NCBI GenBank assembly: GCA_903904735.1
Contig: CAIVDM010000116.1
Coordinates: forward strand, 1 to 61,017
Source: an uncultured delta proteobacterium
GTDB lineage: Bacteria; Bdellovibrionota_C; UBA2361; OMII01
Direction of reading: 5' to 3'
DNA length: 61,017 nucleotides
Shown in pieces: positions 1 to 7,997 of the stretch (the stretch's first letter is position 1; every line of letters begins with the position of its first letter). The notes under the pieces were generated by a model. That model was not told the DNA's origin. It was given only the letters and a program-made list of their open reading frames with translations, and made no database searches. The position numbers and the translations under genes were made by a program.

Positions 1-66
1 ACCGAGGAGGCGTTCCAAGCTCCCTTGCGCACTTAAGCTAGGGCGGGATCGAACTGCCTCCTCGGT
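1..66. repeat. Inverted repeat at the window edge
   Basis: An 11-bp perfect inverted repeat (ACCGAGGAGGC at 1-11, GCCTCCTCGGT at 56-66) encloses 44 bp. Its function is unknown and the left flank is missing. A GATCGAAC string at 47-54 resembles part of a tRNA T-loop on the minus strand, but no cloverleaf can be completed. Confidence 0.5.
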
Positions 67-127
67 GGACCCCTCTTTCTGCCTCTACCCTGAAACATAC
101 AAAAAGAGATCCATTCCCAACATACAA

Positions 128-218
128 GGGCGGGAGTCCCTTCCCGCCGAAGAGATGTTACATGCCTTGAAAGAGATCGAGCCTCGCAACACGGCGGGTG
201 CGGAGCCCCGCCCTCCCG
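128..218 (-). repeat. GC-rich multi-hairpin repeat, family A, copy 1
   Basis: Read on the minus strand, this has the same order as the two copies at the right end of the window: a GGCGGG/CCCGCC hairpin, a core containing GCCGTGTTGCG and CTCTTTCAAGGC, then a second hairpin around GGGACTCC. The unpaired core is conserved as well as the stems, so this is a true interspersed repeat rather than chance GC-rich palindromes. It lies downstream of the pectate lyase gene. A further stem (TCGGGAA/TTCCCGA, about 293-322) sits between the repeat and that gene's stop codon. Confidence 0.7.
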
Positions 219-328
219 ATGTGATCCAAATGCTCACATGGGAGGGCGAAATCCCCTGCGCCCGCGAAGCCCAGCGCGGGCAACCTGGTGTATCGGGAAA
301 CCCCTCGAGAGAGGCTTCCCGACAGCAT

Positions 329-3300
329 CTACTTCTCAAAGGCCAGCAACGCGGCGTCTAGATCCTGCTCCGAAATCGGGTCAGTATTTATAACCACGCT
401 ACGCTGGTTTTGGGCGTATGTTGGCCACGTGCCGACCGAGTCTCGGAGCCGCAAGGTCCTCGCTTGCACCCCCGAAATTATTCGAAGGTCGTCGGCGTTA
501 CGATCCCAGGGTCTCGCGCCCGCTCGGGCGTATACCGAAGCCTCGGCGTCCTTGCCCACGATTGGCGTGGGGCCTGACCAGAGCCGCGTCGACGAGCGAT
601 ACGAAGAGCCTATGTTGGTCAAGTACGAGGCGATGTTGTCAAAGAGATACAGCTTCGAACCTGTAGGTGTATTCTCCGAGTATACCGCGTAAGCCGTCTT
701 AAGACCTTGTGGCCCTGGGACGTAGACATTACCGATCACATCCAGCTTGGTCGGTATATCCTTGTTCTCGAGGTCCGAGAGGTTCGTCGTGTTCCAAGAA
801 GACGTTCCTCCCCAGCCAAAGATGACGTTGTTGATCATCTCACCTGTCGTATTGTACTTCCAGCGTATGTTTCGATCGTTATTAGCGGCGATCAAATTAC
901 CCTGAAAGATCACGTCCTCAGCGGTCTCTTCTATCAGCACCCCATTTCCTCGAGTTCCTAGAGGGTGAATGGAGCGCCACAGAGCTTCCGCGACTATGCT
1001 GTCTTTGAGCAGCACTCGGTCAACGGCCCCGATCGTGGTGACGTTTGAATCCACTCCCCATGAGAGCGAGAGGTTTTTCAAGCGAATATCATCAGCGAGT
1101 CCACCCGATAGGGTAATTGCCCTACGCTGAGATGGCGACGTTCCTGACGCGTCATCGCCCGGTCGAATAACGAGGTGCTCAATTCGAACCTTGTTAACCT
1201 GAATGTTAAACCCTCCATTAGTTATCATTACTCCTGGAGATGGCGCTGTCTGTCCTGCGACGATCAGATCGGGCTCAGTCACAATCAGATCCGAGGCGAG
1301 CTTGAGGCGGCCAGAGACCTCGAACACACAGACTCGTGGTACTGGTTGCTGCACGCAATCTCGCAACGTCCCATCCCCACTGTCCGCCAGTGATGTGACT
1401 TTGATTACACTGTACAAGGTGCCCGCGGTTGGCGTTCCGGTACCACTCGATGTCGGCGTCGGTGTTGCCGATATCGGAGTGGACACGACGGTCGAGGTAG
1501 GAGTCGGCGTCACCGTTCGAGTGCTAGTAGACGTCGGAGTGATCGTAGACGTCGGGGTGACTGTGGGAGTCGCCGAGCTCGTGTACGTAAATGTCGGTGA
1601 GGCGGTATAAGTCGGCGTGAAGCTCGGCGTTGCCGTCATCGTAGGCGTACTTGTTGCCGTGGCCGTAAAAGTAGCCGTCGGTGGTAGCGGCGTGAACGTG
1701 TACGTCGCTGTACTTGTTGGAGTACTCAATGGCGTCGCTGTGCTAGGTACCGGCGTTGGCGTACTTGAACCTGAACCGGTGTCGCTCGCGAAGCTAAAGA
1801 TATAGTTCTCTAAGTTTGTGTAACCGTTGGCGGCCAGCGTCATCGGATTAGTCGGTACAGCGAATGGTCGATTAGCGGCCGGAATCGCCGACCAGGCGTT
1901 CACTGGGCTGCTTGTGTTCTTGGTTGAGCCATCAATTAAGATCTTTCCGGGGACGGGACAATAACCGCTGCCGCCGGTGTTCGTGACACAACATGTAGCA
2001 GTCGTCGTGCAGTCTTTATGTTTTCCAGTGTTGTTTACTGTCTCATTAATAATGCGGGTATCGTGTGGATAGCGATTCCACGGACGCGCTCCGACGTTCG
2101 ACACGAGCGCGCCTAGTAGCTGTGTCGGCGGGACCAGGTTAGCGGCGGCGCTCGATAGTGAGAACGCTGGCGACGTAGCTTGCATCGATGATGGCAAGCC
2201 TTTTCCGTTCGCGTTCGCGATAAGCCACTCACTACCCGAATCAGTCGGACGCGTATTAGAGCTTATGTTGTGACTGACGTACACCTTTGAGGCGGACGGC
2301 GTGAGACTACTGTAGAAGAACACTGGCGATAATGTATCGGCGGTCGTCGGACCACGCTGATAAACGTTGTTCATGAAATTGATTCGATTACCTGTGCCGC
2401 CCGCACTATAGTCCATATTCCACTGGTTGTAGCCGTTCGTGTTCGTGTTCGCGAAGTTATAGACATAGTTATTGAGGAACTCGACGTCGGAGTTGCTTTT
2501 CATTCGGATGTGACGACCGTTGGAATTGGCTACAAGGTTTCGATAGTAGGTCATATTCTTCGTGTTCGAACCCAGGAGCGAGAACATCGAGTGCTTACCC
2601 TCTGTGTCTCCGTGATTCGAGTTATTTAGCCCTTCAGCTATCAGGGAGTTCGAGATGGTGAAGTTTCGAATCGGCGTCGTACCGTCGGCGGTGCTATTAA
2701 CCCCAGTATACGTGGAGATCGACTCATCCATTCCCCACGTCACGGACACATGGTCAAACACCACTCGCTCGACCGGATTAGAGGAGGAAACGCCCCATAC
2801 CCCGAGTCCATCGCGGTCACCCGCTTTTGCTCCTGTGCCGCCGTCTGTGGGCAGATTTCTATCTCCTGGCCGAGAAGCGATATGCTGAATTAACACATCA
2901 TCCGCTTGCACCACGATTGATCCGTCTCTCACCTGAATACCCGGATACGGCGCGGTCTGACCGAAAACTGATAGATTGGGCGACTTCACCGTGATTTTAG
3001 TCGCAAGGTTGATGTAACCAGCAACCTCGAAGACGCATGTGCGCGGTCCTGTCGCTGCCATACACGCTCGGAGCGAACCAGTACCCGTGTCGTTTAGATT
3101 CGTCACTTTTATGATTTGCGCCTGTGGAGGATTCGTTCCACGACCCGATCCTGCGACCGTAGTCGTTCCGAAACCCGCGGCACCCGGAAACACGGGCAGA
3201 GAGGATGTCTGAGCGACAGCGACCCGATTGCACACAAACACGACCCCGAGCATCATAAGATACTTGGCGAAGATCGCGCGCCGAAAGGACCCCCACCCTG

Positions 3301-3400
3301 GTTTCAGCTCTCTTAGGATGAATCTCGCGCACGCGACTGAACAATCACCTGCGATTAAATTCCGAACGCTTCGTCCTTGTTCGATGAATCGAAACAACAT
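329..3400 (-). CDS. Secreted double-domain pectate lyase-like protein
   Basis: Contains two right-handed beta-helix domains of the PL1 pectate lyase type. Each has the family's FEVAG/FEVSG strand, a GQTAPxPG motif, and an HIASRPGD or HLVIRPGD turn. Domain 1 spans roughly residues 70-450 and is followed by a cysteine cluster (KDCTTTATCC). A linker of about 110 residues, almost only Thr, Pro and Ser, separates it from domain 2 (about 665-1015). The likely role is cleavage of polygalacturonate or a related polysaccharide outside the cell; the substrate is inferred. The ATG at 3400 is chosen because AAGAGGG lies 7 nt upstream; a TTG two codons earlier also fits. The hydrophobic signal-peptide core (MMLGVVFVCN) begins only around residue 49, an unusually long N-region; an internal ATG at 3256 would give a normal signal peptide but has no ribosome site. 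Confidence 0.85.
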   Translation of the reverse strand: MLFRFIEQGRSVRNLIAGDCSVACARFILRELKPGWGSFRRAIFAKYLMMLGVVFVCNRVAVAQTSSLPVFPGAAGFGTTTVAGSGRGTNPPQAQIIKVTNLNDTGTGSLRACMAATGPRTCVFEVAGYINLATKITVKSPNLSVFGQTAPYPGIQVRDGSIVVQADDVLIQHIASRPGDRNLPTDGGTGAKAGDRDGLGVWGVSSSNPVERVVFDHVSVTWGMDESISTYTGVNSTADGTTPIRNFTISNSLIAEGLNNSNHGDTEGKHSMFSLLGSNTKNMTYYRNLVANSNGRHIRMKSNSDVEFLNNYVYNFANTNTNGYNQWNMDYSAGGTGNRINFMNNVYQRGPTTADTLSPVFFYSSLTPSASKVYVSHNISSNTRPTDSGSEWLIANANGKGLPSSMQATSPAFSLSSAAANLVPPTQLLGALVSNVGARPWNRYPHDTRIINETVNNTGKHKDCTTTATCCVTNTGGSGYCPVPGKILIDGSTKNTSSPVNAWSAIPAANRPFAVPTNPMTLAANGYTNLENYIFSFASDTGSGSSTPTPVPSTATPLSTPTSTATYTFTPLPPTATFTATATSTPTMTATPSFTPTYTASPTFTYTSSATPTVTPTSTITPTSTSTRTVTPTPTSTVVSTPISATPTPTSSGTGTPTAGTLYSVIKVTSLADSGDGTLRDCVQQPVPRVCVFEVSGRLKLASDLIVTEPDLIVAGQTAPSPGVMITNGGFNIQVNKVRIEHLVIRPGDDASGTSPSQRRAITLSGGLADDIRLKNLSLSWGVDSNVTTIGAVDRVLLKDSIVAEALWRSIHPLGTRGNGVLIEETAEDVIFQGNLIAANNDRNIRWKYNTTGEMINNVIFGWGGTSSWNTTNLSDLENKDIPTKLDVIGNVYVPGPQGLKTAYAVYSENTPTGSKLYLFDNIASYLTNIGSSYRSSTRLWSGPTPIVGKDAEASVYARAGARPWDRNADDLRIISGVQARTLRLRDSVGTWPTYAQNQRSVVINTDPISEQDLDAALLAFEK
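1430..1775 (-). repeat. Low-complexity Thr/Pro-coding tract
   Basis: This degenerate short-period repeat encodes the Thr/Pro linker of the pectate lyase. Open frames on the opposite strand through it come from the periodicity and are not genes. Confidence 0.8.
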
Positions 3401-3414
3401 TGGCAAACCCTCTT

Positions 3415-3444
3415 AAAAAAACCGCTAGCGAGACTCTCGCTAGC
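3415..3444 (-). terminator. Intrinsic terminator in the pectate lyase leader (proximal)
   Basis: A 9-bp perfect stem (GCTAGCGAG, 3-nt loop) is followed on the minus strand by GG and seven T. The T-run directly abuts the Shine-Dalgarno of the pectate lyase, so it ends transcription just before the start codon. Confidence 0.7.
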
Positions 3445-3504
3445 AACCTGCGCTTACATCTCTACCGTAAAGAGGGAGGGCTCGAAGGTCCAGCAAATGG
3501 CCTG

Positions 3505-3527
3505 AAAAAAATCGCCATGACGGCGAT
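3505..3527 (-). terminator. Intrinsic terminator in the pectate lyase leader (distal)
   Basis: A 6-bp stem (ATCGCC/GGCGAT, 5-nt loop) is followed by a run of seven T on the minus strand. No gene lies upstream on this strand, so it most likely acts on the pectate lyase leader itself. Confidence 0.65.
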
Positions 3528-3667
3528 CAGTTTGTCGTTATCACAAATGATTGATGAGCACGCACCGTCATGCTGATGAGTTATCTTTGCTAGAGTTCGC
3601 TAAGTAAATTCCAAACCACTGATTGAATATGATACAAGAGAGACGAACTCATGAATTGTGAGAGGGT

Positions 3668-4324
3668 ATGATTGTTCGTCACCATGCTCCACTATTGTCT
3701 CGTAGAGTCTTGCATGTTGTCATGCGAACCCAGCTCGGTGATGTATCTATCGTCGGATATGATGGCGGCATCTCGAGGATCGAGTTCATCGCTCCGCTCG
3801 GGGCGCTCAGAAGGGGTAAATCCGCCGAAATGGCCGATATCGAGGCCAGAAATGACACGACAGAGAGAAGCAATAGCTTGTCATTCACTCAGACGAACAC
3901 CGAACTCAACGACAAAATAGCCGCTCGTCCGAGAGAGATCGACGAGCTTCTCAAGGGCACGGTCGCCGCGATTAATGGCGACCCGATCGCTGACGCCGTT
4001 CCGTTACGGATTGAGGGGACGCCGTTCCAACGGGCGGTATGGGATTTTTTGCGGACGATCCCCGTTGGCTCCAGGCGCACGTACGCTGAGATCGCCCGGG
4101 CTATCCATGCTCCACGAGCACATCGAGCGGTCGCGAACGCATGCGGCGCGAACCACATCGCTATCCTCATACCCTGCCACCGCGCCGTAAGGTCGGACGG
4201 CTCATCGGGAGGCTACCGATGGGGTCGCGAGAGAAAGAGGGTCCTCCTTGAACGTGAGGCTATTTCTAAACCTAGTGATGCATCTGTTGGGTTTCCTGCC
4301 GACAGCACGGAAGGTCAACGATGA
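3668..4324 (+). CDS. ogt: Methylated-DNA--[protein]-cysteine S-methyltransferase
   Basis: Repairs O6-alkylguanine by moving the alkyl group to its own cysteine. The C-terminal half has the family hallmarks: FQRAVWDFLRTIPVG, the RAVANACGANHIAILIPCHR segment with the PCHR acceptor cysteine, and GGYRWGRERKRVLL. The N-terminal half is weakly conserved and contains a polar insert (about residues 55-85). No Ada-type zinc domain or AraC domain is present, so it is an Ogt/MGMT rather than full Ada. The ATG at 3668 is supported by GAGAGGG just upstream. It is divergent from the pectate lyase gene. Its 3' end overlaps the convergent gene on the other strand by 53 bp. Confidence 0.9.
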   Translation: MIVRHHAPLLSRRVLHVVMRTQLGDVSIVGYDGGISRIEFIAPLGALRRGKSAEMADIEARNDTTERSNSLSFTQTNTELNDKIAARPREIDELLKGTVAAINGDPIADAVPLRIEGTPFQRAVWDFLRTIPVGSRRTYAEIARAIHAPRAHRAVANACGANHIAILIPCHRAVRSDGSSGGYRWGRERKRVLLEREAISKPSDASVGFPADSTEGQR

Positions 4325-5822
4325 CTTTGGTACCATGCCCGGGCTCGCTCTCGATCCAGAATACCCCACCGTGTGAATGAACCAAACTACGCGCACTCCA
4401 GATACCAAGCCCCTTTCCCGCCTGTTCGGGGTCGTGGTCGTGGTGCTCATCTGTCTTGGTGGAGTAGAAAGGTTCTCCGATATGCTCGAGGGTCCGCTGG
4501 TCTATCCCCCCACCACTATCCTCTATGACAATTCGAACCGCTCCCCGCGTTGACTCAGCCGAGACGGCGATGTGGATCTCTCCAGTGCCGCTGATGGCGT
4601 CAATCGCATTCCCCAGAATATTGCCGACTATGCCCGAGATAGTTCGCAAGGACATCGGCACCATCGGAAGATTCTCCGTGACGTGCAGAATAAAGGTAAT
4701 TCGGTCGCCGAGCTGAAGATGCGCCGCTTGCACCACTACGGCGAGCACTCTGCCGATGTCCTCTTTGTCCGGCCGGCTCGTTTTACCACCCGAGCACGCT
4801 TTCATCGTCTTCTCGGCGAGCTTTCTTCCACACGCGACGCTCTCCTCTATCGTATGCAAGCAATTTTGAGTGAGTCCCTCGTTGTTATGAGCTCTCTTGA
4901 GGACCTGTGACGCTTCCTCAATATTCGAAAAAAGGCTGTCCATTTGCCCGTTGAGACCCTGAACAAATCGAGAGATCGATCCAAGCTGCTCTTCCGCTCG
5001 TACTTTATACTCAAGATGCCGTACCTCGGTCACATCATTGAGGCCCCACATCCTGAGACGCTCCCCGTCGCCTACCACCACTGGGCAGGAGCGAACGATC
5101 ATGTGCTTATCGTAGGGCGAGCCCCAATGAAACTCTTGCTCGAATATCCCCTCATCTCCATGATGTTGTCGTAGAAGCTCGAGCGCTCCTACAACCTCTT
5201 TGGGGAACATCAATGAGAACAGTTCGCCCACAACCGCTGGCGCCTTACCGGAGCAGAGTCCGCTCACCACGTCATTGCGATAGATAATGCGGTCCTCATC
5301 GTCGGTCACGACGAGACCCTCTGATGTCATGTTTCCCAATACCCGTTGCACGGCGAGTACGTGATTGAGCCGCTCTTGCTGCTCCGTAATCTGGCGGCGT
5401 GCTTGTCCGAGATGAATCTGTGTATACACACGAGCGAGAAACACATTCCTGTCAGCGGGCTTCATGATGTAATCATTCGCGCCCATCGTCAGCGACCGAA
5501 CGATAGTATTCGAATTAGCGTCAGCGGAGCTTACGATGATCGGCATTATGGCGGCTGAGTACCGCTCTCGAATCTCGGTCAACAATGCGAAACCATCCGC
5601 GCCTGGCATATACGGGTCGACGATGATTAAGGCCGGAAATTCTCGGTCCACGAAGTCCATACACTGCACGGGAGAGCACGCCTCTACCACCGCGTAACCA
5701 GCGAGCGAAAGCTCCTGGACCGTATAGCCCCGGCTATCCGCGCAACTATCAACAACGAGAATCGCTTGCTTTTTCCTAGTCATATCACCATCAACCGAGA
5801 CGTACATCCCATGGGGTGGCAA
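4272..5822 (-). CDS. Response regulator-PAS-HATPase protein lacking the H-box histidine
   Basis: Order of domains: REC (about 20-135, phospho-acceptor D69 in IIVDPYMPG, K121), PAS-like (about 150-270), a short helical region, then a HATPase_c domain (about 355-505) with N-box GNILGNAIDAI, G1 EDSGGGID and G2 GKGLGIWSA. The helix that should carry the H-box aligns as LGSISRFVQGLNGQ, with Gly289 where His is expected. It therefore keeps an ATP-binding domain and a receiver but seems unable to autophosphorylate in the usual way. It may be a phospho-receiver with an altered output. No HTH is seen. The start is uncertain: in-frame ATG codons at 5807 and 5783 are also possible. The 3' end overlaps ogt in antisense. 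Confidence 0.8.
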   Translation of the reverse strand: MPPHGMYVSVDGDMTRKKQAILVVDSCADSRGYTVQELSLAGYAVVEACSPVQCMDFVDREFPALIIVDPYMPGADGFALLTEIRERYSAAIMPIIVSSADANSNTIVRSLTMGANDYIMKPADRNVFLARVYTQIHLGQARRQITEQQERLNHVLAVQRVLGNMTSEGLVVTDDEDRIIYRNDVVSGLCSGKAPAVVGELFSLMFPKEVVGALELLRQHHGDEGIFEQEFHWGSPYDKHMIVRSCPVVVGDGERLRMWGLNDVTEVRHLEYKVRAEEQLGSISRFVQGLNGQMDSLFSNIEEASQVLKRAHNNEGLTQNCLHTIEESVACGRKLAEKTMKACSGGKTSRPDKEDIGRVLAVVVQAAHLQLGDRITFILHVTENLPMVPMSLRTISGIVGNILGNAIDAISGTGEIHIAVSAESTRGAVRIVIEDSGGGIDQRTLEHIGEPFYSTKTDEHHDHDPEQAGKGLGIWSARSLVHSHGGVFWIESEPGHGTKVIVDLPCCRQETQQMHH

Positions 5823-6493
5823 CCACTCGGGTCCTCACCGCATTCCTTGGTCTGGAGATTGCAATCGGCAGTCAATCGCAAGGTCTTGATAAACGGACGC
5901 TGGTTACACTTTACGACACGGAATCAACCACTTTGAGCACCATCTCAACCGAATCAGAGCCCCTCACCACGCAAAATATGCGCGGTAAGTCGTGCAAAAA
6001 TGTTCAGTCCCCAGGTGCGGGCGTGATCCTGCTGGGCATTCTTAAATCAGTGGAACAGGAGCTCCGAACCCGAGAACTCGTAGGTGATCCCGCTCAAGAA
6101 GCCACACCTCTCTGGTTTATCGCGGAGACAGAGCGAAATGTGTACCTGTGGCGTAACGGAAAGAGCATCGACGACCGCGCTCAATTTACGTTTTGGGTAG
6201 ACATCAACGCCTTGATCGCGAAACGTAGAGAACAGCTGCGAAGAAATAGAGGGTTTAATCCCTTCATTAACTCCATGGCAAACTCCGGAGGTGACGAATC
6301 GCGAGGAATTCAGGTCGAGCATCAGTATCTCGATTGCTTGGAGGATCTATCAGGCTGTATTTTTAAACACGCGGAGACTCTTAGCCATGCTAGCGAGGGT
6401 ATTCGCCTAGAGCTATCGCCCTCTACCGCTCCGCGCACAACGGTGACGCTACCGATACCCCCTCGGGGACCAGCTGCCCTTCCCGGCGACTAA
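5816..6493 (+). CDS. Hypothetical protein
   Basis: An uninterrupted frame of up to 225 residues, divergent from the response-regulator gene. No family was recognised. The middle has a hydrophobic strand (TPLWFIAETERNVYLWRNG), followed by a basic helix (ALIAKRREQLRRNRG) and a CLEDLSGCIFKH segment. The N-terminal 55 residues are Ser/Thr-rich and may not be translated; ATG at 5978 or a downstream GTG could be the start. No good ribosome site was found for any of them. The position suggests signalling linked to the neighbouring REC protein, but this is only context. Confidence 0.4.
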   Translation: MATTRVLTAFLGLEIAIGSQSQGLDKRTLVTLYDTESTTLSTISTESEPLTTQNMRGKSCKNVQSPGAGVILLGILKSVEQELRTRELVGDPAQEATPLWFIAETERNVYLWRNGKSIDDRAQFTFWVDINALIAKRREQLRRNRGFNPFINSMANSGGDESRGIQVEHQYLDCLEDLSGCIFKHAETLSHASEGIRLELSPSTAPRTTVTLPIPPRGPAALPGD

Positions 6494-6637
6494 TATTCTC
6501 GATAGCGAACGCCTTCGACGCGTCCACTCAGAGCCTGCAAGGATCACCGAGCATGAAGCAAATCGCAGGTGACAATCTCATCACGATAGCAATACACTTT
6601 ATAGTAGATAGCCATCTGTCTTTTTTGCGTTGATGTC

Positions 6638-7789
6638 ATGGACAACCTAACGAGCGAACAACTTATTATTCTAGAGACGGTAGAACGCTTATGCGCATCA
6701 GAGTTTGGCAAATATCAGACCGAGCAGTACTACAATACCGTTCCGCGTCCCCTCTTTGAGTCACTCGCCGCCGTTGGATTAGCGGGTCTGTCGATTCCCG
6801 AGGAGTACGGAGGACTCGAGGGCAGCGCCACCACAATCGCCGCTGTGTTTGAGACCATCTCTCGCTTTGACGTGAGTCCAGCTATCTTTGTTTCTGTGCA
6901 CGCGATGGTATCAGGACTAATCTCAAGATTCGGGACTCCCGATCAAAAAACGCGACTCCTCCCCGCCCTCGCGGCGGGTACCACGCTAGCCGCCTTCGCT
7001 CTCACTGAACCGCAAGCGGGATCGGACGCGCAAGCCCTCAGAATGGAAGCCACCTCAGTGGACGGCGGCTTCATTCTCAAGGGCAGCAAGTGCTACATCA
7101 CGAGCGCTGGTTTCGCGGATCTTTACTTGGTTTTCGCCCGCTCAAAGGACGCCACTGGATCTGGAATATCGGCTTTCTTAGTGCCCTCCGACACCGCCGG
7201 ACTCTCGATTGGAAAACCAGAGAGGAAAATGGGGGCCGAGCTCTCTCCGATAGCCTCCCTCTTTTTTGAGGACGCTTTTATCCCCGCGAATTGTCTCCTG
7301 GGTTCGATTCATCAGGGATTCAAGGTCGCTCTCTCAGGTCTGGCCGGGGGACGAGTGAATATCGCCGCTTGCGCGAACGGCGTCGCCCGCAACGCTCTTG
7401 ATATCGCGATAAAACACCTCCGTGAGCGTTCGCAATTTGGCAAGCTGCTGCGCGATTTTCAGGGGCTCCAATTCATGATCGCCGATATGTATCAAAAACT
7501 CGAGGCGGCCCGACTTCTCACAATGAAAGCGGCGAACGACATCGACGCCGCGAAGAACGGCGAAGGATCGATAAACGTAAAGCTCTCATCATCAACCGCG
7601 AAGTGCTTCGCCACGGACACCGCCATGTCGATCACGACCGACGCTGTGCAGCTCTTGGGTGGAGCCGGCTATATCAAGGAGTATGTCGCTGAGAGATTAA
7701 TGCGAGACGCTAAGATGCTTCAAATCGTCGAGGGCGCCAATCAAGTGCAACGCGTCATTATCTCGCAGGAAGTCTTAGCAGGGTGGTGA
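6638..7789 (+). CDS. Acyl-CoA dehydrogenase
   Basis: FAD-dependent alpha,beta-dehydrogenation of an acyl-CoA. Full length (383 aa) with the N-terminal helical domain, the middle beta domain motif AFALTEPQAGSDA and KCYITSAG, and the C-terminal helical domain. The catalytic base is the Glu in LQIVEGANQVQR. LLGGAGYIKEYVAERLMRDAK matches the short-chain/branched acyl-CoA dehydrogenase consensus. It stands alone, with no ETF or thiolase genes nearby. The last four codons and the stop (Leu-Ala-Gly-Trp-stop) lie in the terminal inverted repeat of a MITE inserted at the 3' end, so the original C-terminus has probably been replaced. Confidence 0.95.
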   Translation: MDNLTSEQLIILETVERLCASEFGKYQTEQYYNTVPRPLFESLAAVGLAGLSIPEEYGGLEGSATTIAAVFETISRFDVSPAIFVSVHAMVSGLISRFGTPDQKTRLLPALAAGTTLAAFALTEPQAGSDAQALRMEATSVDGGFILKGSKCYITSAGFADLYLVFARSKDATGSGISAFLVPSDTAGLSIGKPERKMGAELSPIASLFFEDAFIPANCLLGSIHQGFKVALSGLAGGRVNIAACANGVARNALDIAIKHLRERSQFGKLLRDFQGLQFMIADMYQKLEAARLLTMKAANDIDAAKNGEGSINVKLSSSTAKCFATDTAMSITTDAVQLLGGAGYIKEYVAERLMRDAKMLQIVEGANQVQRVIISQEVLAGW

Positions 7790-7962
7790 AAAATGATTTC
7801 CTGTTGCGCATTTCGATAGTTCGACTGCAACTTCGTTGGAGTCGCCGAAAAAATCCTCAACGTATCTCAGCGGATACGCCTCCGGTTTTTTCGCCGTCTC
7901 CGCCTCGTTTCGTCAAAACTCTCAAAATGCTCACGACGGAACCATTTTTCACCACCCTGTTA
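7776..7962. mobile_element. MITE, 187 bp, copy 1 (TA-flanked)
   Basis: Terminal inverted repeats begin RCAGGGTGGTGAAAAATG and each end is bounded by TA, as expected for a TA target duplication of IS630/Tc1-type elements. A full-length homologue of identical length lies at 33353-33539. The interior has a stem (CGTATC/GATACG) and T-rich tracts. It encodes no protein of its own. The left end supplies the stop codon of the acyl-CoA dehydrogenase. Confidence 0.85.
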
Positions 7963-7997
7963 GGTGAGTCGTGAGCCACGTTCGATAGGTAATTTAC

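Larger units (their letters stand above)
3408..3580 (-). promoter_or_regulatory. Putative attenuator leader of the pectate lyase gene
   Basis: The minus-strand leader holds two intrinsic-terminator shapes and two alternative pairings. CATGACGG (plus 3565-3572 reversed) is perfectly complementary to CCGTCATG inside the first terminator (3516-3523), so it can act as an antiterminator. CCCTCTT (3470-3476 reversed) is perfectly complementary to the AAGAGGG ribosome site (3408-3414). No known riboswitch class was recognised. A weak promoter (TTTACT, 17 nt, GATAAC on the minus strand near 3585-3615) is possible. All pairings are read from sequence; function is inferred. Confidence 0.5.

Noticed and set aside
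1..125. tRNA-like T-loop string near 47-54
   Set aside because: Only the T-arm has partial complementarity; acceptor, D and anticodon stems cannot be drawn in either direction.
1203..1805. Two long Val/Gly-rich frames on the plus strand
   Set aside because: They are the opposite strand of the Thr/Pro linker repeat of the pectate lyase and have no independent signals.
3398..3580. Known riboswitch (c-di-GMP GEMM) upstream of the pectate lyase
   Set aside because: The conserved GEMM core sequences are not found; only terminator and pairing logic is visible.
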